In this document: one piece after another, positions 16,765 to 25,343 of the stretch
How positions within the stretch are numbered: position 1 is the stretch's first letter
How the letters are laid out: each line of letters opens with the position of its first letter
Position numbers and translations under genes: made by a program
Assembly (NCBI RefSeq): GCF_001295265.1
Contig: NZ_LJOD01000007.1
Location: forward strand, 1-64,000
Direction of reading: 5' to 3'
Length of the DNA: 64,000 nt
Origin: Chryseobacterium indologenes
GTDB lineage: Bacteria; Bacteroidota; Bacteroidia; Flavobacteriales; Weeksellaceae
Notes under the pieces: generated by a model
What the model was told of the DNA's origin: nothing
What the model saw: only the letters and a program-made list of their open reading frames with translations
Databases searched by the model: none

Positions 16765-17706
16765 ATGTATGAGAATAATATTGTAGACATGAATTACAAT
16801 AAGCTGCAGACGGACTTCAAAGCGGAAGCAGTGGCTGTAAACCTTTTGAAATACCACCGCGCGGTAAGCAATATATTTATTGAACGGATCGGGATTAACG
16901 ACCGTGCTTATCTGAAAGACATCAAAAGTATTTCAAGCAGTTATTTAGGATTTGATGAGGAAGTATTTACGATAGAAACCTATAGGGAAGGTGTTTATGA
17001 TTATCTTCCTGAAGGATTATTTCATCCACCGTCATTGGGTGCTTCCCGGAAAAATGTAGATACGGTGGTCCGTGAGATCCGTAAACAGAAAAGGGTAGAA
17101 GAAGATGCCCGTAAGTTTTTCAAACCTTTTGAGCTGGAAATATTCTTTACGGAAATCAGCGCTTTGCTGAAAGAGTCTGAATTTGATATCACCAGCAATA
17201 CCGATGCGCTGCTGGAAACGGTGAGTGAACTCTGGCCCCTGGTGAGAATGCTTGATAGGCAGAATGCCTATATTTTCATTCATATTCTGCCGTTTTTCCA
17301 TCAGATAAGAGGGGATAAGAGATGGTTTGAAAGATGTATGACCGCTTTTCTTCAGGTTCCTGTAGAAGTTACTTTTACGCCCAATGTTATAGATAAAATT
17401 GAGAAAAATGACGACTCTATGTTATTGGGAAATTCAAGATTAGGAGTAACCTATATTCCGAGCGGAAAACATATGGACGGACAGCGGAACTGGGTGGTGA
17501 ATATTGGCCCGATTCCTTATAATGATATGGAAAGATATATTCCGGGCAATCCGTTCAGAAAAGTACTGCAGGCGCTTTATGATTATTTTCTTCCTGTAAC
17601 CGTGGATGTGGAAGAGAATTTTATTACAGAGAAGCAGGAATATTCATTCAGTCTGGAAGATAGTGAAAGAAATGCCAGCCGTCTCGGATACTCCACATTC
17701 CTCTAA
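16765..17706 (+). CDS. tssG: Type VI secretion baseplate protein TssG (T6SSiii)
   Basis: A 313-residue cytoplasmic protein. The C-terminal half fits TssG: VVNIGPIPYNDMERYIPGNP near 245-264, then a final segment ending RLGYSTFL, the usual LGxSxxL end of TssG wedge proteins. With TssE, TssF and TssK it builds the baseplate on which the contractile sheath assembles. It heads a three-gene operon tssG-tssN-tssK closed by a terminator. The pairing with TssN identifies the Bacteroidota T6SSiii class. The rest of the machine (TssB, C, D, E, F, H, I) is not in this window. Confidence 0.75.
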   Translation: MYENNIVDMNYNKLQTDFKAEAVAVNLLKYHRAVSNIFIERIGINDRAYLKDIKSISSSYLGFDEEVFTIETYREGVYDYLPEGLFHPPSLGASRKNVDTVVREIRKQKRVEEDARKFFKPFELEIFFTEISALLKESEFDITSNTDALLETVSELWPLVRMLDRQNAYIFIHILPFFHQIRGDKRWFERCMTAFLQVPVEVTFTPNVIDKIEKNDDSMLLGNSRLGVTYIPSGKHMDGQRNWVVNIGPIPYNDMERYIPGNPFRKVLQALYDYFLPVTVDVEENFITEKQEYSFSLEDSERNASRLGYSTFL

Positions 17707-17760
17707 AATAATTTATTATATTTACAGTTACCAACAAAGTATAAATTCGAAAAGAAACAA

Positions 17761-18663
17761 ATGGAAATTTCTTCAGTAAAAGGTATTTTTTTAAGGTATA
17801 TACTAATGCCTTTAATAGCAGTTATTATGATGGCCATACTCGGGGTGATCAGAAGAAATAAACCTGCTATCAAAATTAAAGTAATTATTGTATACGTTCT
17901 TCTGTGCAGTTTATGCCTGGCTCTTCCCGGAATTTTCGGATTTGCCGGAAATCTTTTTAATCCGTACTGGTATCTTATTGCACAGGTTATTTTCCTTATT
18001 TTAGGTATTATTCATGTAAATTTAATGCACAGATATTTCAGAAAGCACATTGATTCTGTAGGAATGAGCATTTTGTTTGAATCAATTCTTTCATTAACGT
18101 GTATTGCCTTCGGAGGATATTTATTTACCCTTATTTTTAACCTGATCAGTAAGGGGAACGGAAATGCCGTGATGTCTGCCACAAGTATAGCGATCTTTGT
18201 GGTTCCTATGGTATTTTATTACTGCTATATTCAGTTTATCAGTATTCCTTTTGATATTTATAAAACATGGAAATATTCACCGGACCAGAGGCTTCCCGAT
18301 TTTGAAGGGGCTGATTTTGACCGTTTAATGGTTCTGAATGTGGAACTGAGCAAAAACTTGGAAGATGCCAACCGTTTCAGAATTAAAGCCAAAACACTTC
18401 CTACAGGAATTACTTTCGGAGACTGGTTCTACAGGGTGGTAGATGATTACAACCATAAAAATCCGGGTTCTATCATCCACCTCTCCGATGTTGAAAAAGA
18501 ACCTTATTATTGGATTTTTTACACTAAAAAATCGTTTTTCAGCTTTAGAAAATATATTGATTTCGACCAGGATATCTCTACGAACGGCATTTCAGAAAAT
18601 GAAGTGGTGATCTGCAAAAGAGTGATCCAGCATGAGGAAGAAGGCGTTATAAGAAGATCATAA
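17761..18663 (+). CDS. tssN: TssN family T6SSiii membrane protein
   Basis: A 300-residue protein with five or six hydrophobic helices in residues 10-165 (for example IAVIMMAILGVI, VIIVYVLLCSLCLALPG, YLIAQVIFLILGII) and a soluble C-terminal domain (about 170-300) with GITFGDWFYRVVDDYN. This architecture and its place between tssG and tssK match TssN, a component found in T6SSiii of Bacteroidota and not in proteobacterial systems. It likely contributes to the trans-envelope complex that replaces TssJLM. Gaps to its neighbours are 54 and 27 bases. Confidence 0.75.
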   Translation: MEISSVKGIFLRYILMPLIAVIMMAILGVIRRNKPAIKIKVIIVYVLLCSLCLALPGIFGFAGNLFNPYWYLIAQVIFLILGIIHVNLMHRYFRKHIDSVGMSILFESILSLTCIAFGGYLFTLIFNLISKGNGNAVMSATSIAIFVVPMVFYYCYIQFISIPFDIYKTWKYSPDQRLPDFEGADFDRLMVLNVELSKNLEDANRFRIKAKTLPTGITFGDWFYRVVDDYNHKNPGSIIHLSDVEKEPYYWIFYTKKSFFSFRKYIDFDQDISTNGISENEVVICKRVIQHEEEGVIRRS

Positions 18664-18690
18664 TCACAGAAAATTTAAAAAGTATTAACT

Positions 18691-19830
18691 ATGATACAAC
18701 CTATCAAACATTTTGCGATCAATTGGGTAGACGGGATGAAAGTATCCCAGAGGCACCTTAATGATCAGGATAATTTTTTAATTGATACCATCAGAGATTC
18801 CAATTCACTGGGAATTTCCACCTATAATTACGGGCTTTTGCCTATCTCTAAAGAATATACGGATAAAACCATTTTTGATGTTCATAATACGGCAACAAAT
18901 GATGTACAGCTGGTGATTAAACACTGCAGTGCTATTACAATGGCGGGATACCGTATTGATCTGAACGACAGGAGAGTGAGCGTGAAGTCGCTGGCAAAAT
19001 CTATGAATGAGGAGCAGGCAGATGGAGAATACTATATTCTGATCTCTGTAAACCCTTTTGATAAGGTACCTTTCGGAGATATTGATCCGGAGGAAATACC
19101 ACCACGCCACCCGAATGCACAGCCCAACCATTTTATAGAGCTGCTTCCGGTAACTTCACTGAACAGCAGTTATTCAGGAGGAAATTACCTGATCATTGGA
19201 AAAGTGGATCTGAGAGCTAATATTGCACAGGTAGACTCCAATTTTATTCCGCCATGTACATCCATTCAAAGTCATCCGACTTTAGTAGATTATTACAGCA
19301 GCTTTGCCAAGTCTATCGGAAATCTTCAGCAGTATGCATTCAAAATCATCCAGAAGGCATCCCATAAGAATCAGAATACAGCATTGGCACAAAATGTAAA
19401 ATATCTGTGTACAACCATGGTCAATACTTTTGGTGATGTTTATTTCCAGTTCAGGAATGTAATCCCATGGCAGCCACCGGTATTTCTGATTGAAGTATTT
19501 GCTAAACTGGCTCTTCACCTGTATAATGCAACCCAGATCTTAGTACCTGCCGAACTGGAAGAAATGCTGAATTACAGTCTGGAATGGAGTGAAATTGCTC
19601 CTCATACTTTACTGAACCAGCTTTCTATTGTAGCGGAAACCAATTATGACCACCACAACTGCGGAGAACCGCTTCTTTATATTCAGCAGATGTTGAGAAG
19701 CCTTGAAACGATTTTCTCCAAGTTGAGCGAGCTGGATTATATCGGTCAGAAAAAAGAGAATATCATTGTTAACGAGCAGGAAGTATCCTCGAACAACAAC
19801 CCGAAGAGAGGCTGGAGTGTTTTAGATTAA
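18691..19830 (+). CDS. tssK: Type VI secretion baseplate protein TssK (T6SSiii)
   Basis: A 379-residue soluble protein. The N-terminus INWVDGMKVSQRHLNDQD corresponds to the TssK start (W.eGM.l..qHf..qd in classical systems), and the beta-rich middle with PHAxLLP-like PNHFIELLPV continues the pattern. TssK links the baseplate to the membrane complex. Shorter than proteobacterial TssK (about 445 residues), as usual for T6SSiii. Last gene of the operon; a strong terminator starts 21 bases after its stop codon. Confidence 0.8.
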   Translation: MIQPIKHFAINWVDGMKVSQRHLNDQDNFLIDTIRDSNSLGISTYNYGLLPISKEYTDKTIFDVHNTATNDVQLVIKHCSAITMAGYRIDLNDRRVSVKSLAKSMNEEQADGEYYILISVNPFDKVPFGDIDPEEIPPRHPNAQPNHFIELLPVTSLNSSYSGGNYLIIGKVDLRANIAQVDSNFIPPCTSIQSHPTLVDYYSSFAKSIGNLQQYAFKIIQKASHKNQNTALAQNVKYLCTTMVNTFGDVYFQFRNVIPWQPPVFLIEVFAKLALHLYNATQILVPAELEEMLNYSLEWSEIAPHTLLNQLSIVAETNYDHHNCGEPLLYIQQMLRSLETIFSKLSELDYIGQKKENIIVNEQEVSSNNNPKRGWSVLD

Positions 19831-19851
19831 CAAAAAGATTTGAAAATACAG

Positions 19852-19879
19852 ATCCCGGATGAAATGTCCGGGATTTTTT
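19852..19879 (+). terminator. Terminator of the tssG-tssN-tssK operon
   Basis: ATCCCGGA-N7-TCCGGGAT is followed by five further T, a strong intrinsic terminator that closes the operon after only three genes. Confidence 0.95.
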
Positions 19880-19921
19880 GTACCCCTGATTATTTGTGAA
19901 TTCAGGGGCAATTTTAACAGT

Positions 19922-19956
19922 AAAAAAAAGACCTGCCAAGAGATTGCAGGTCTTTC
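19922..19956 (-). terminator. Terminator of the metallo-beta-lactamase gene
   Basis: On the minus strand AAAGACCTGC pairs with GCAGGTCTTT and a long T run follows, four bases past the bla stop codon. Confidence 0.95.
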
Positions 19957-19960
19957 TGAT

Positions 19961-20680
19961 TTATTTCTTATTCAGGAGTTCCAGGGTATGTTCTACATGT
20001 CCGCCTCCTTTCCATTCATCATGTCCGGGAACAACTAAAACGGCCTGCGGATATTTTGATTTCAGTTTTTCCATGGTATGAGGCCATTGTTCTACATTAG
20101 CTTCTCCGGTATAGCCCAAATCTGTGGCAGCTTTACTTTTTACGAGACATCCGCCATCCAGTATATTGTATTTAGGAAACCATACCACTACATTATCAGC
20201 AGTATGTCCCTCTCCAAGAAAATCCATTACAAATTCTTCTCCTCCTATACGATACTTTTTTCCTGTTTTTATAATAGTGTTTGATGTTGCTTTCCCTTCT
20301 TTCTTCAGGAATTCGTTAGTTTTTGCAGTAGCATAGGTTTTGATCCCTTTGCTGTTATAAAAACTAAGGTCTCCGGCTCTGTCTGCATGGGAATGGGTGG
20401 CAAATACGGCAATAACAGGCAGATTATGGCGTTTTTTTATCGTATCCATCAGACTTTGATATTGTGTTTTCTGCCATGGGACATCAAACAGAACAACACC
20501 TTTTTTGGTAACAAGATACATGGCATTGGTAGAATATTCTTTCCCTCCAAATACGCCGAAAGTTTTATAAATATATAAGTTGGGTTTTATAGGAGGCTCA
20601 ATAACAAAATCTCTTACCTGAGCACCGGCAAAAGGGCTTAACAGCATTGAAACGATAAAAAACTGAATGGTTTTTTTCAT
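19961..20680 (-). CDS. bla: Subclass B1 metallo-beta-lactamase (IND/CGB-like carbapenemase)
   Basis: A 239-residue periplasmic zinc enzyme that hydrolyses beta-lactams, including carbapenems in its close relatives. A signal peptide ends near residue 20 (FAGAQ). All B1 zinc ligands are present: His96, His98 and Asp100 in THSHADRAGD, His159 in GEGHTADN, Cys178 in DGGCLVKS and His220 in VPGHDEWKGGGH. Sequence such as FGVFGGKEYS and LYIYKTFG follows the intrinsic IND/CGB enzymes of Chryseobacterium. No mobile element is near, and it has its own promoter and terminator, so it looks like a resident chromosomal gene. Confidence 0.95.
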   Translation of the reverse strand: MKKTIQFFIVSMLLSPFAGAQVRDFVIEPPIKPNLYIYKTFGVFGGKEYSTNAMYLVTKKGVVLFDVPWQKTQYQSLMDTIKKRHNLPVIAVFATHSHADRAGDLSFYNSKGIKTYATAKTNEFLKKEGKATSNTIIKTGKKYRIGGEEFVMDFLGEGHTADNVVVWFPKYNILDGGCLVKSKAATDLGYTGEANVEQWPHTMEKLKSKYPQAVLVVPGHDEWKGGGHVEHTLELLNKK

Positions 20681-20744
20681 AATTTTCGGGGGGCATTAAA
20701 ATGTTAGTACTTGCCAGAAAGTAAAATCTGAACAGAATGTTTTG

Positions 20745-20752
20745 CAAACCTA
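20745..20752 (-). promoter_or_regulatory. -7 promoter element TAGGTTTG of bla
   Basis: TAGGTTTG on the minus strand fits TAnnTTTG, 64 bases before the bla start. No clear -33 TTG is seen. Confidence 0.5.
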
Positions 20753-20914
20753 GGGAAATTTAAAATTCTGACTTTTGTGTAAGGAGGAGTTTAACCGTTT
20801 TTTAACAGTTGCTGGTTTGTGCAAAGAAACAATTATATATTACCCGCTGTGGGCTGAAATCCTTTATTTTAGATGGATTTTGGATTCCAATCCTTAGTAT
20901 GCGAATTTTTTATT

Positions 20915-21009
20915 AGTGTATCAGTAACAAAAGGACTTAAGTTATTTTAAGTAAATACTTTGCGCATAGAAGTTTATAGAAACTTTTAAAAATCGTAGAT
21001 TTTTTATTG
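20915..21009 (-). repeat. Dispersed intergenic repeat, copy C (inverted)
   Basis: Read on the minus strand this begins with an AAAATC-like hairpin arm pair and continues AACTTCTATGCGCAAAGTAT and a CTTAAAA/CTTTTGT tail. It matches copies at 44513-44612 and 60690-60793. The best segment is about 27 of 30 bases identical to the 60.7 kb copy. It fills most of the gap between bla and the DtxR-type gene. Confidence 0.6.
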
Positions 21010-21058
21010 ATGAGTAAAATATACTATCAAAAATATCAGGTATCAGCCGTTAAGGAAA

Positions 21059-21712
21059 TTATTTTTTAATTAATATTTTTTCTGTAGCCTTTTTGCTGAG
21101 AATTTCTTTTCTGCCACCTATTTCTATGGTCATCGATTTATCAAAGTTTTCAATTTTGATAATCTTTACTTTGGTATTAAGGAGAAGCTTTCTGTCATTT
21201 AAATAACTTAAAAAAGCATCATCAGAAAGAGTAACGGAGGCGAAAATTACGGTTTCTCCCACGTCACAGCTGCTTAATTTCTGTAGGTCCTGTGCAATGA
21301 TATTTCCGTCTTTGTCCGGAATAGGCTCTCCATGCGGATCAAATTTCGGGTAATCCAGAATCTCATCCATCTTATCGAAAAAAATCTGAGAATGTACATG
21401 TTCCAGCTGCTCCGCGATTTCATGAACATTTTCCCATCCGAAATTCATTTTCTTAACCAAAAACATTTCAGTAAGCCTGTGTTTTCGTACAACCAGGGCA
21501 GCTTCACGTTTTCCGCTCGCAGTGATCAGCAAAGGTTTATAAGTTTCATAAATGACCCATTTTTTCTCTGCGAATTTCTTCATCATGTTATTTACACTCG
21601 GCATTTTTACGTTTAAAAATTTGCTGAGTTCGTTAATCGTTACTTTCCCTTCATTGTCAACTAAATGAAACAAAGCCTTCAGATAATTTTCTTCTGTTAA
21701 TGTTGTTTTCAA
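21059..21712 (-). CDS. DtxR/MntR family metal-dependent transcriptional repressor
   Basis: A 217-residue regulator. The N-terminal winged helix (NYLKALFHL, KVTINELSKFLNVKMPSVNNMMKKFAEKKWV) is followed by the dimerisation/metal domain with RKHRLTEMFLVKKM, ENVHEIAEQLEHVHS and HGEPIP, whose Glu/His residues are the usual Mn/Fe ligands. A C-terminal SH3-like FeoA domain (about 145-217) ends it. The start codon is TTG: no ATG occurs before residue 37, which is inside the helix-turn-helix. A palindromic operator overlaps its promoter just upstream, suggesting autoregulation. Confidence 0.85.
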   Translation of the reverse strand: MKTTLTEENYLKALFHLVDNEGKVTINELSKFLNVKMPSVNNMMKKFAEKKWVIYETYKPLLITASGKREAALVVRKHRLTEMFLVKKMNFGWENVHEIAEQLEHVHSQIFFDKMDEILDYPKFDPHGEPIPDKDGNIIAQDLQKLSSCDVGETVIFASVTLSDDAFLSYLNDRKLLLNTKVKIIKIENFDKSMTIEIGGRKEILSKKATEKILIKK

Positions 21713-21714
21713 AA

Positions 21715-21744
21715 TGTTAGATGATTTTCACTACAAATCTAACA
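21715..21744 (-). promoter_or_regulatory. Candidate DtxR/MntR operator over the regulator promoter
   Basis: TGTTAGAT (21715-21722) and ATCTAACA (21737-21744) form an 8-bp inverted repeat 14 bases apart. The distal half overlaps the -7 element TAGATTTG (minus strand, 21735-21742) of the regulator gene. The proximal half lies two bases before its TTG start. Repressor bound here would block its own promoter and lies between two divergent genes. Confidence 0.6.
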
Positions 21745-21797
21745 AAATAAAATTAAAAGTTGTCTCTTGTTATTTTAACTTTTTATAATTTTACTTT

Positions 21798-22832
21798 ATG
21801 AAATTTTCATTCAAAAACGACTATTCTGAGGGATGTCACCCGAATATTTTACAGGCACTTTTACAATATAATCTTGATCAGCAGGCAGGCTATGGTGAGG
21901 ATGAGTATTCCCGGCAGGCTAAAGATTTAATTAAAGAGAAAATTAAGAAACCGCATTCGGATATTTACTTTATTTCCGGAGGCACACAGGCTAATCTTAT
22001 TGTTATTTCTTCGATTCTGAGACCTTATCAGTGTGTGATATCTGCTGCTTCAGGGCATATTCTGAATAATGAAACGGGGGCTATTGAAGCTACGGGACAT
22101 AAAGTATTAAGTATTGAAACAGAAGACGGGAAACTCCGTCCCGGAGATATTATTCCTGTTCTTGAAAGCCACAGGAATATTCCGCATCAGGTGATGCCGA
22201 AGCTGGTTTATATTTCTAATTCCACGGAGCTTGGAACGGTTTATCTGGCTGAAGAACTGGAAACCCTTTCTTCTTTCTGCCGGCAGAACGGACTGTATCT
22301 TTTTATGGACGGTGCAAGAATGGGGCACGGTATCACTTCTGAAATCAGTGATCTGACGCTGGAAAAGGTTGCAGAACTTACAGATGTTTTTTATCTGGGA
22401 GGAACCAAAAACGGTGCTTTAATAGGAGAAGCTGTCGTCTTTAATAATCCGGATCTGAAAATTGATTTTGCCTTCAATATCAAACAAAAAGGCGCTCTGC
22501 TGGCGAAGGGAAGGCTTCTTGGAATTCAGTTTCTGGAACTGATGAAAAATGATCTGTATTTTGATCTGGCAAAACATGCCAACAACCAGGCAATGAAGAT
22601 GAAAAATGCAATGAAGGAAAGGGGAGTACAGTTTCTTTCGGACACCTATACCAATCAGATATTTCCCATTCTGAGTAATGAACTGATTGAAATTTTATCT
22701 GAAAGTTTTGAATTTTATGTCTGGAAAAAAATAGATGAAAAAAAGTCGGCAATACGGCTGATAACCTCATGGAATACCGGAGATAAGCCTGTAGATCATT
22801 TTATTGAAATCATCACAAAAGAATTGTCATAA
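21798..22832 (+). CDS. ltaE: Low-specificity L-threonine aldolase family PLP enzyme
   Basis: A 344-residue fold-type I PLP enzyme that splits L-threonine or allo-threonine to glycine and acetaldehyde. It begins FKNDYSEGCHPNILQAL, the family start. It has FISGGTQANLIVIS near 58-71, MDGARMGHG with Asp171, and the PLP lysine Lys204 in LGGTKNGALIGEAVVF. Bacteroidota members of this length are usual. It is divergent from the DtxR-type regulator with an 85-base gap. Other beta-eliminating lyases of this fold are possible, so the exact substrate is less certain than the family. Confidence 0.85.
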   Translation: MKFSFKNDYSEGCHPNILQALLQYNLDQQAGYGEDEYSRQAKDLIKEKIKKPHSDIYFISGGTQANLIVISSILRPYQCVISAASGHILNNETGAIEATGHKVLSIETEDGKLRPGDIIPVLESHRNIPHQVMPKLVYISNSTELGTVYLAEELETLSSFCRQNGLYLFMDGARMGHGITSEISDLTLEKVAELTDVFYLGGTKNGALIGEAVVFNNPDLKIDFAFNIKQKGALLAKGRLLGIQFLELMKNDLYFDLAKHANNQAMKMKNAMKERGVQFLSDTYTNQIFPILSNELIEILSESFEFYVWKKIDEKKSAIRLITSWNTGDKPVDHFIEIITKELS

Positions 22833-22878
22833 GATTTTATTGATGCAGCTGTTTTTTCCCGCAGTTTATTCAAAATAA

Positions 22879-22909
22879 AAGGCTGTCTCAAATTATTGAA
22901 AACAGCCTT
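22879..22909. terminator. Bidirectional terminator between convergent genes
   Basis: AAGGCTGT and ACAGCCTT pair around a 15-base loop in the gap between the convergent threonine aldolase and lipoprotein genes. Confidence 0.7.
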
Positions 22910-22920
22910 GTTTATAGGAT

Positions 22921-23421
22921 TTATTTTAAAGCTTTGGCAACGGTTTTACAATCTGCAGCGCTTAGCTTTTGACCGTCTTTATAGCTGATTTTTTTCTCAT
23001 CTGCATATTTTGACTGGCCGTCTTCTTCTTTATGTCCGCCGATTCCTTCAATTAAGGTATCGTCCTGCTGTAAGAAATAAATGTCTCTTTTACTTTTTGT
23101 TCCTTCAGACTGGAATTCATAAGTCAGCTTTAGAGTATCTCCTGATTTAAAACCTGTTACATCACCTTTTGAGCTGTCTTTTTCGCTGTTTTTATAAGCC
23201 ATCTTTCCGGTAATGGTTCCCAGGTTGTCATCAATGGAGGCAAAAACGGTGTCTTTTCCGGTAACTCCCATATAGCAGAATGATTTAGGTCCCAGTGTAT
23301 CTACCACAGGTTCAGTTGCTGTGATAGTATCTTTTTCAATTTTTTGAGCCGGAGCATCTGCTTTTTTATTACAGTTGATCAGAAACATGGATAGTGATCC
23401 CAGTAAGATTAATTTCTTCAT
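22921..23421 (-). CDS. Small lipoprotein, unknown function
   Basis: A 166-residue protein with a lipoprotein signal (MFLINC, Cys17), a short Lys/Thr-rich linker and a beta-rich domain with SFCYMGVTGKDTVFASI, GTITGKMAYKNSEKDSSKG and TLKLTYEF. The second half has DIYFLQQDDTLIEGIGG. This pattern is familiar from small secreted proteins of flavobacteria, but I cannot assign a function. It is transcribed alone. Confidence 0.65.
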   Translation of the reverse strand: MKKLILLGSLSMFLINCNKKADAPAQKIEKDTITATEPVVDTLGPKSFCYMGVTGKDTVFASIDDNLGTITGKMAYKNSEKDSSKGDVTGFKSGDTLKLTYEFQSEGTKSKRDIYFLQQDDTLIEGIGGHKEEDGQSKYADEKKISYKDGQKLSAADCKTVAKALK

Positions 23422-23644
23422 ACCTTAATTGTTAAATTCAAATTTCAGCGTACTAAATTAGCAATAGTATTTCAATATGAAAGAAAATAAGATACAAAAG
23501 GCTAAAGATCTTAACTAAATTTGTGTTACAGCTTTTTATTCTTGTGGATTTTGCAGATGGCAGTTATTTTGGGAAGTGAATAGGATGTTAAGTGATGATT
23601 TAAATTCGAATCAAAAATCTGCCGGATTACAAATTACCTATTAC

Positions 23645-24202
23645 TCATACTTTCAACGCTCCTCTGAATCCCCGTGCGGCATAGTATGAATCTGCACCAT
23701 TATGGTACATGAAAACCGTGTTGTAGCGGCGGTCACAAAATATGGCTCCTCCTAATTCCCTGATATGGGCAGGTGTTTTTACCCAACTAGATGTTTTCTG
23801 ATCAAATTTTCCAAGCTCCTGAAGGTTGCGGTATTGCTCTTCAGTGAGGATTTCAATGCCCATTTCAACAGCCCTGTCTATAGCATTACTTTCCGGTTTG
23901 TTGGCTTTTCTGGATTCCCAGGCCGGATAATCGTAACAAAGGCTTCTTCGTTTTGGACTTTCAGGAGAGCAGTCTGCGAACAGGTATTCATCTGTTTTTT
24001 TATCATATCCTATAACATCCGGCTCACCTTCTGTTTGTTCCATTTCATTTAAAGACCAGAGTTTTTCGGGATTGACATATAGTTTTGTCTCTATTTTTTC
24101 CCACGCAAGGTCTTTATGGCGGGTTTTGTTTTTTTCGAAACGATTTTTCAGTATTGTTAAAAGAGATTCAGTCTGTTCGGGAGTTAATGCTTTCTTTTTC
24201 AT
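23645..24202 (-). CDS. DUF4256 domain protein
   Basis: A 185-residue soluble protein. The segments ETKLYVNPEKLWSLNEME, GEPDVIGYD, FADCSPESPKRRSLCYD and RELGGAIFCDRRYNTVF are characteristic of DUF4256, whose function is unknown. It is the last gene of the ArsR-led operon, 34 bases after the DoxX gene. This combination of genes recurs in Bacteroidota genomes, which suggests a shared stress role, but no reaction is known. Confidence 0.85.
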   Translation of the reverse strand: MKKKALTPEQTESLLTILKNRFEKNKTRHKDLAWEKIETKLYVNPEKLWSLNEMEQTEGEPDVIGYDKKTDEYLFADCSPESPKRRSLCYDYPAWESRKANKPESNAIDRAVEMGIEILTEEQYRNLQELGKFDQKTSSWVKTPAHIRELGGAIFCDRRYNTVFMYHNGADSYYAARGFRGALKV

Positions 24203-24236
24203 ATCATATTTTGCTTTAAAAATGTAGGGTTTAAAT

Positions 24237-24638
24237 TTAATGATTGTTAACGGAAATTTTTCTGCTGGCAGGTCTGGAATACCAGGAAATAACGACTAAG
24301 GCAAGAAGCAGGACAGCGGGAAAAGTTCTCTCGGCTGAATCGCCAACTATAAGATGAGAGGTCACGGCACCTGCCATAATAAAAAAGAATCCTGCATAAG
24401 CCCATTCTTTCAGAATCAGGTATTTTGGAATAAGAACTGCGATAACTCCGAGAAGTTTACACACTCCTATGATGCTCATAAGATAGGCAGGATAACCAAG
24501 GTTGGTGAAATTAGCAAGTTCATCCTTATTTTTCATAAGCTGGACAATAGCCGTTGAGACCATTCCCAGTGACATCCATATGGTAAAAATCCAGTAGATG
24601 ATTTTTTTTGTTTTTTGTGACTGAGCTGATGTTTCCAT
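24237..24638 (-). CDS. DoxX-like integral membrane protein
   Basis: A 133-residue protein with four membrane helices (IIYWIFTIWMSLGMVSTAIVQ at about 13-33, then YLMSIIGVCKLLGVIAVLIP, YAGFFFIMAGAVTSHLIVG and AVLLLALVVISWYS). The GVCKLLGVIAVLIP and GAVTSHL segments are typical of the DoxX-like family, small quinone-linked or redox membrane proteins. It lies between the YdeI-type and DUF4256 genes in the ArsR operon, with gaps of 16 and 34 bases. Confidence 0.8.
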   Translation of the reverse strand: METSAQSQKTKKIIYWIFTIWMSLGMVSTAIVQLMKNKDELANFTNLGYPAYLMSIIGVCKLLGVIAVLIPKYLILKEWAYAGFFFIMAGAVTSHLIVGDSAERTFPAVLLLALVVISWYSRPASRKISVNNH

Positions 24639-24654
24639 TGTTGTGGTTTATATT

Positions 24655-25233
24655 TTAATCATTAAGGCCTTTTCCGTCAAGGATTAGAGGGATATATTTT
24701 TCAATTCTTGCTTCCCGGGTTTTGGATTGTCTGGCTGAAGAAAAGTGAAGGAGATAGGCTCTCTGCCTTCCGGGAGTCAATGATTCAAAAGATTCCTTCA
24801 ATACAGGATCTTCATCCAGTTTATCCTGAAATTCCTGTGGCATTTCAAATTCCTTAGTTTTCTTCATTTCAACTTTAGCTCCGGACTCTTCTATTTCAAC
24901 GGCTTCAAACATGTAAGCCCTAAGCTCTTTTTCTAAATCGGCAATTTGCTGTGCCTCTGTAAAGCGGATCTGTCTTGCGGCCTGTACATTTCTGCTTTGC
25001 TGAATTAGAATATGATCCGGGTCTTTCATCAATGCTCCTTTAAAAAAGAGTAGGGCACAGTATTCTTTAAATCCGTGAATTAAGAATATATTTTTTCCTT
25101 CGTAGGTATAACAGGGACAGCCCCATTTCAGATCTTCTGTCAGTTCGGTACTTAGAGCTATTTTCCTTAATTTTTCAAATTCTTTTTGCCACTGTCCGGC
25201 ATTTTCGAAAAAAAAATCAACTTTAGGATTCAT
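24655..25233 (-). CDS. YdeI/OmpD-associated family protein (with DUF1801-like N-terminus)
   Basis: A 192-residue soluble protein. The N-terminal part (LTEDLKWGCPCYTYEGKNIF, then YCALLFFKGALM) is DUF1801-like. The C-terminal part (MPQEFQDKLDED..LKESFESLTPGRQRAYLLHFSSARQSKTREARIEKYIPLIL, about 127-187) is the YdeI/OmdA tail, related to bacteriocin-protection proteins. The molecular function is not established. It is in the ArsR-led operon between the AHSA1 gene (110-base gap) and the DoxX gene. Confidence 0.85.
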   Translation of the reverse strand: MNPKVDFFFENAGQWQKEFEKLRKIALSTELTEDLKWGCPCYTYEGKNIFLIHGFKEYCALLFFKGALMKDPDHILIQQSRNVQAARQIRFTEAQQIADLEKELRAYMFEAVEIEESGAKVEMKKTKEFEMPQEFQDKLDEDPVLKESFESLTPGRQRAYLLHFSSARQSKTREARIEKYIPLILDGKGLND

Positions 25234-25343
25234 GGGAATTCAGGGTTTAAAATTTAACGTTCATGGTTCAAGGTTGTTATCCTTTCAATGGTAATGAAGA
25301 TCAACATTTGATGTGTCTTATCTTCCATATTTTTTTTCTCTTC

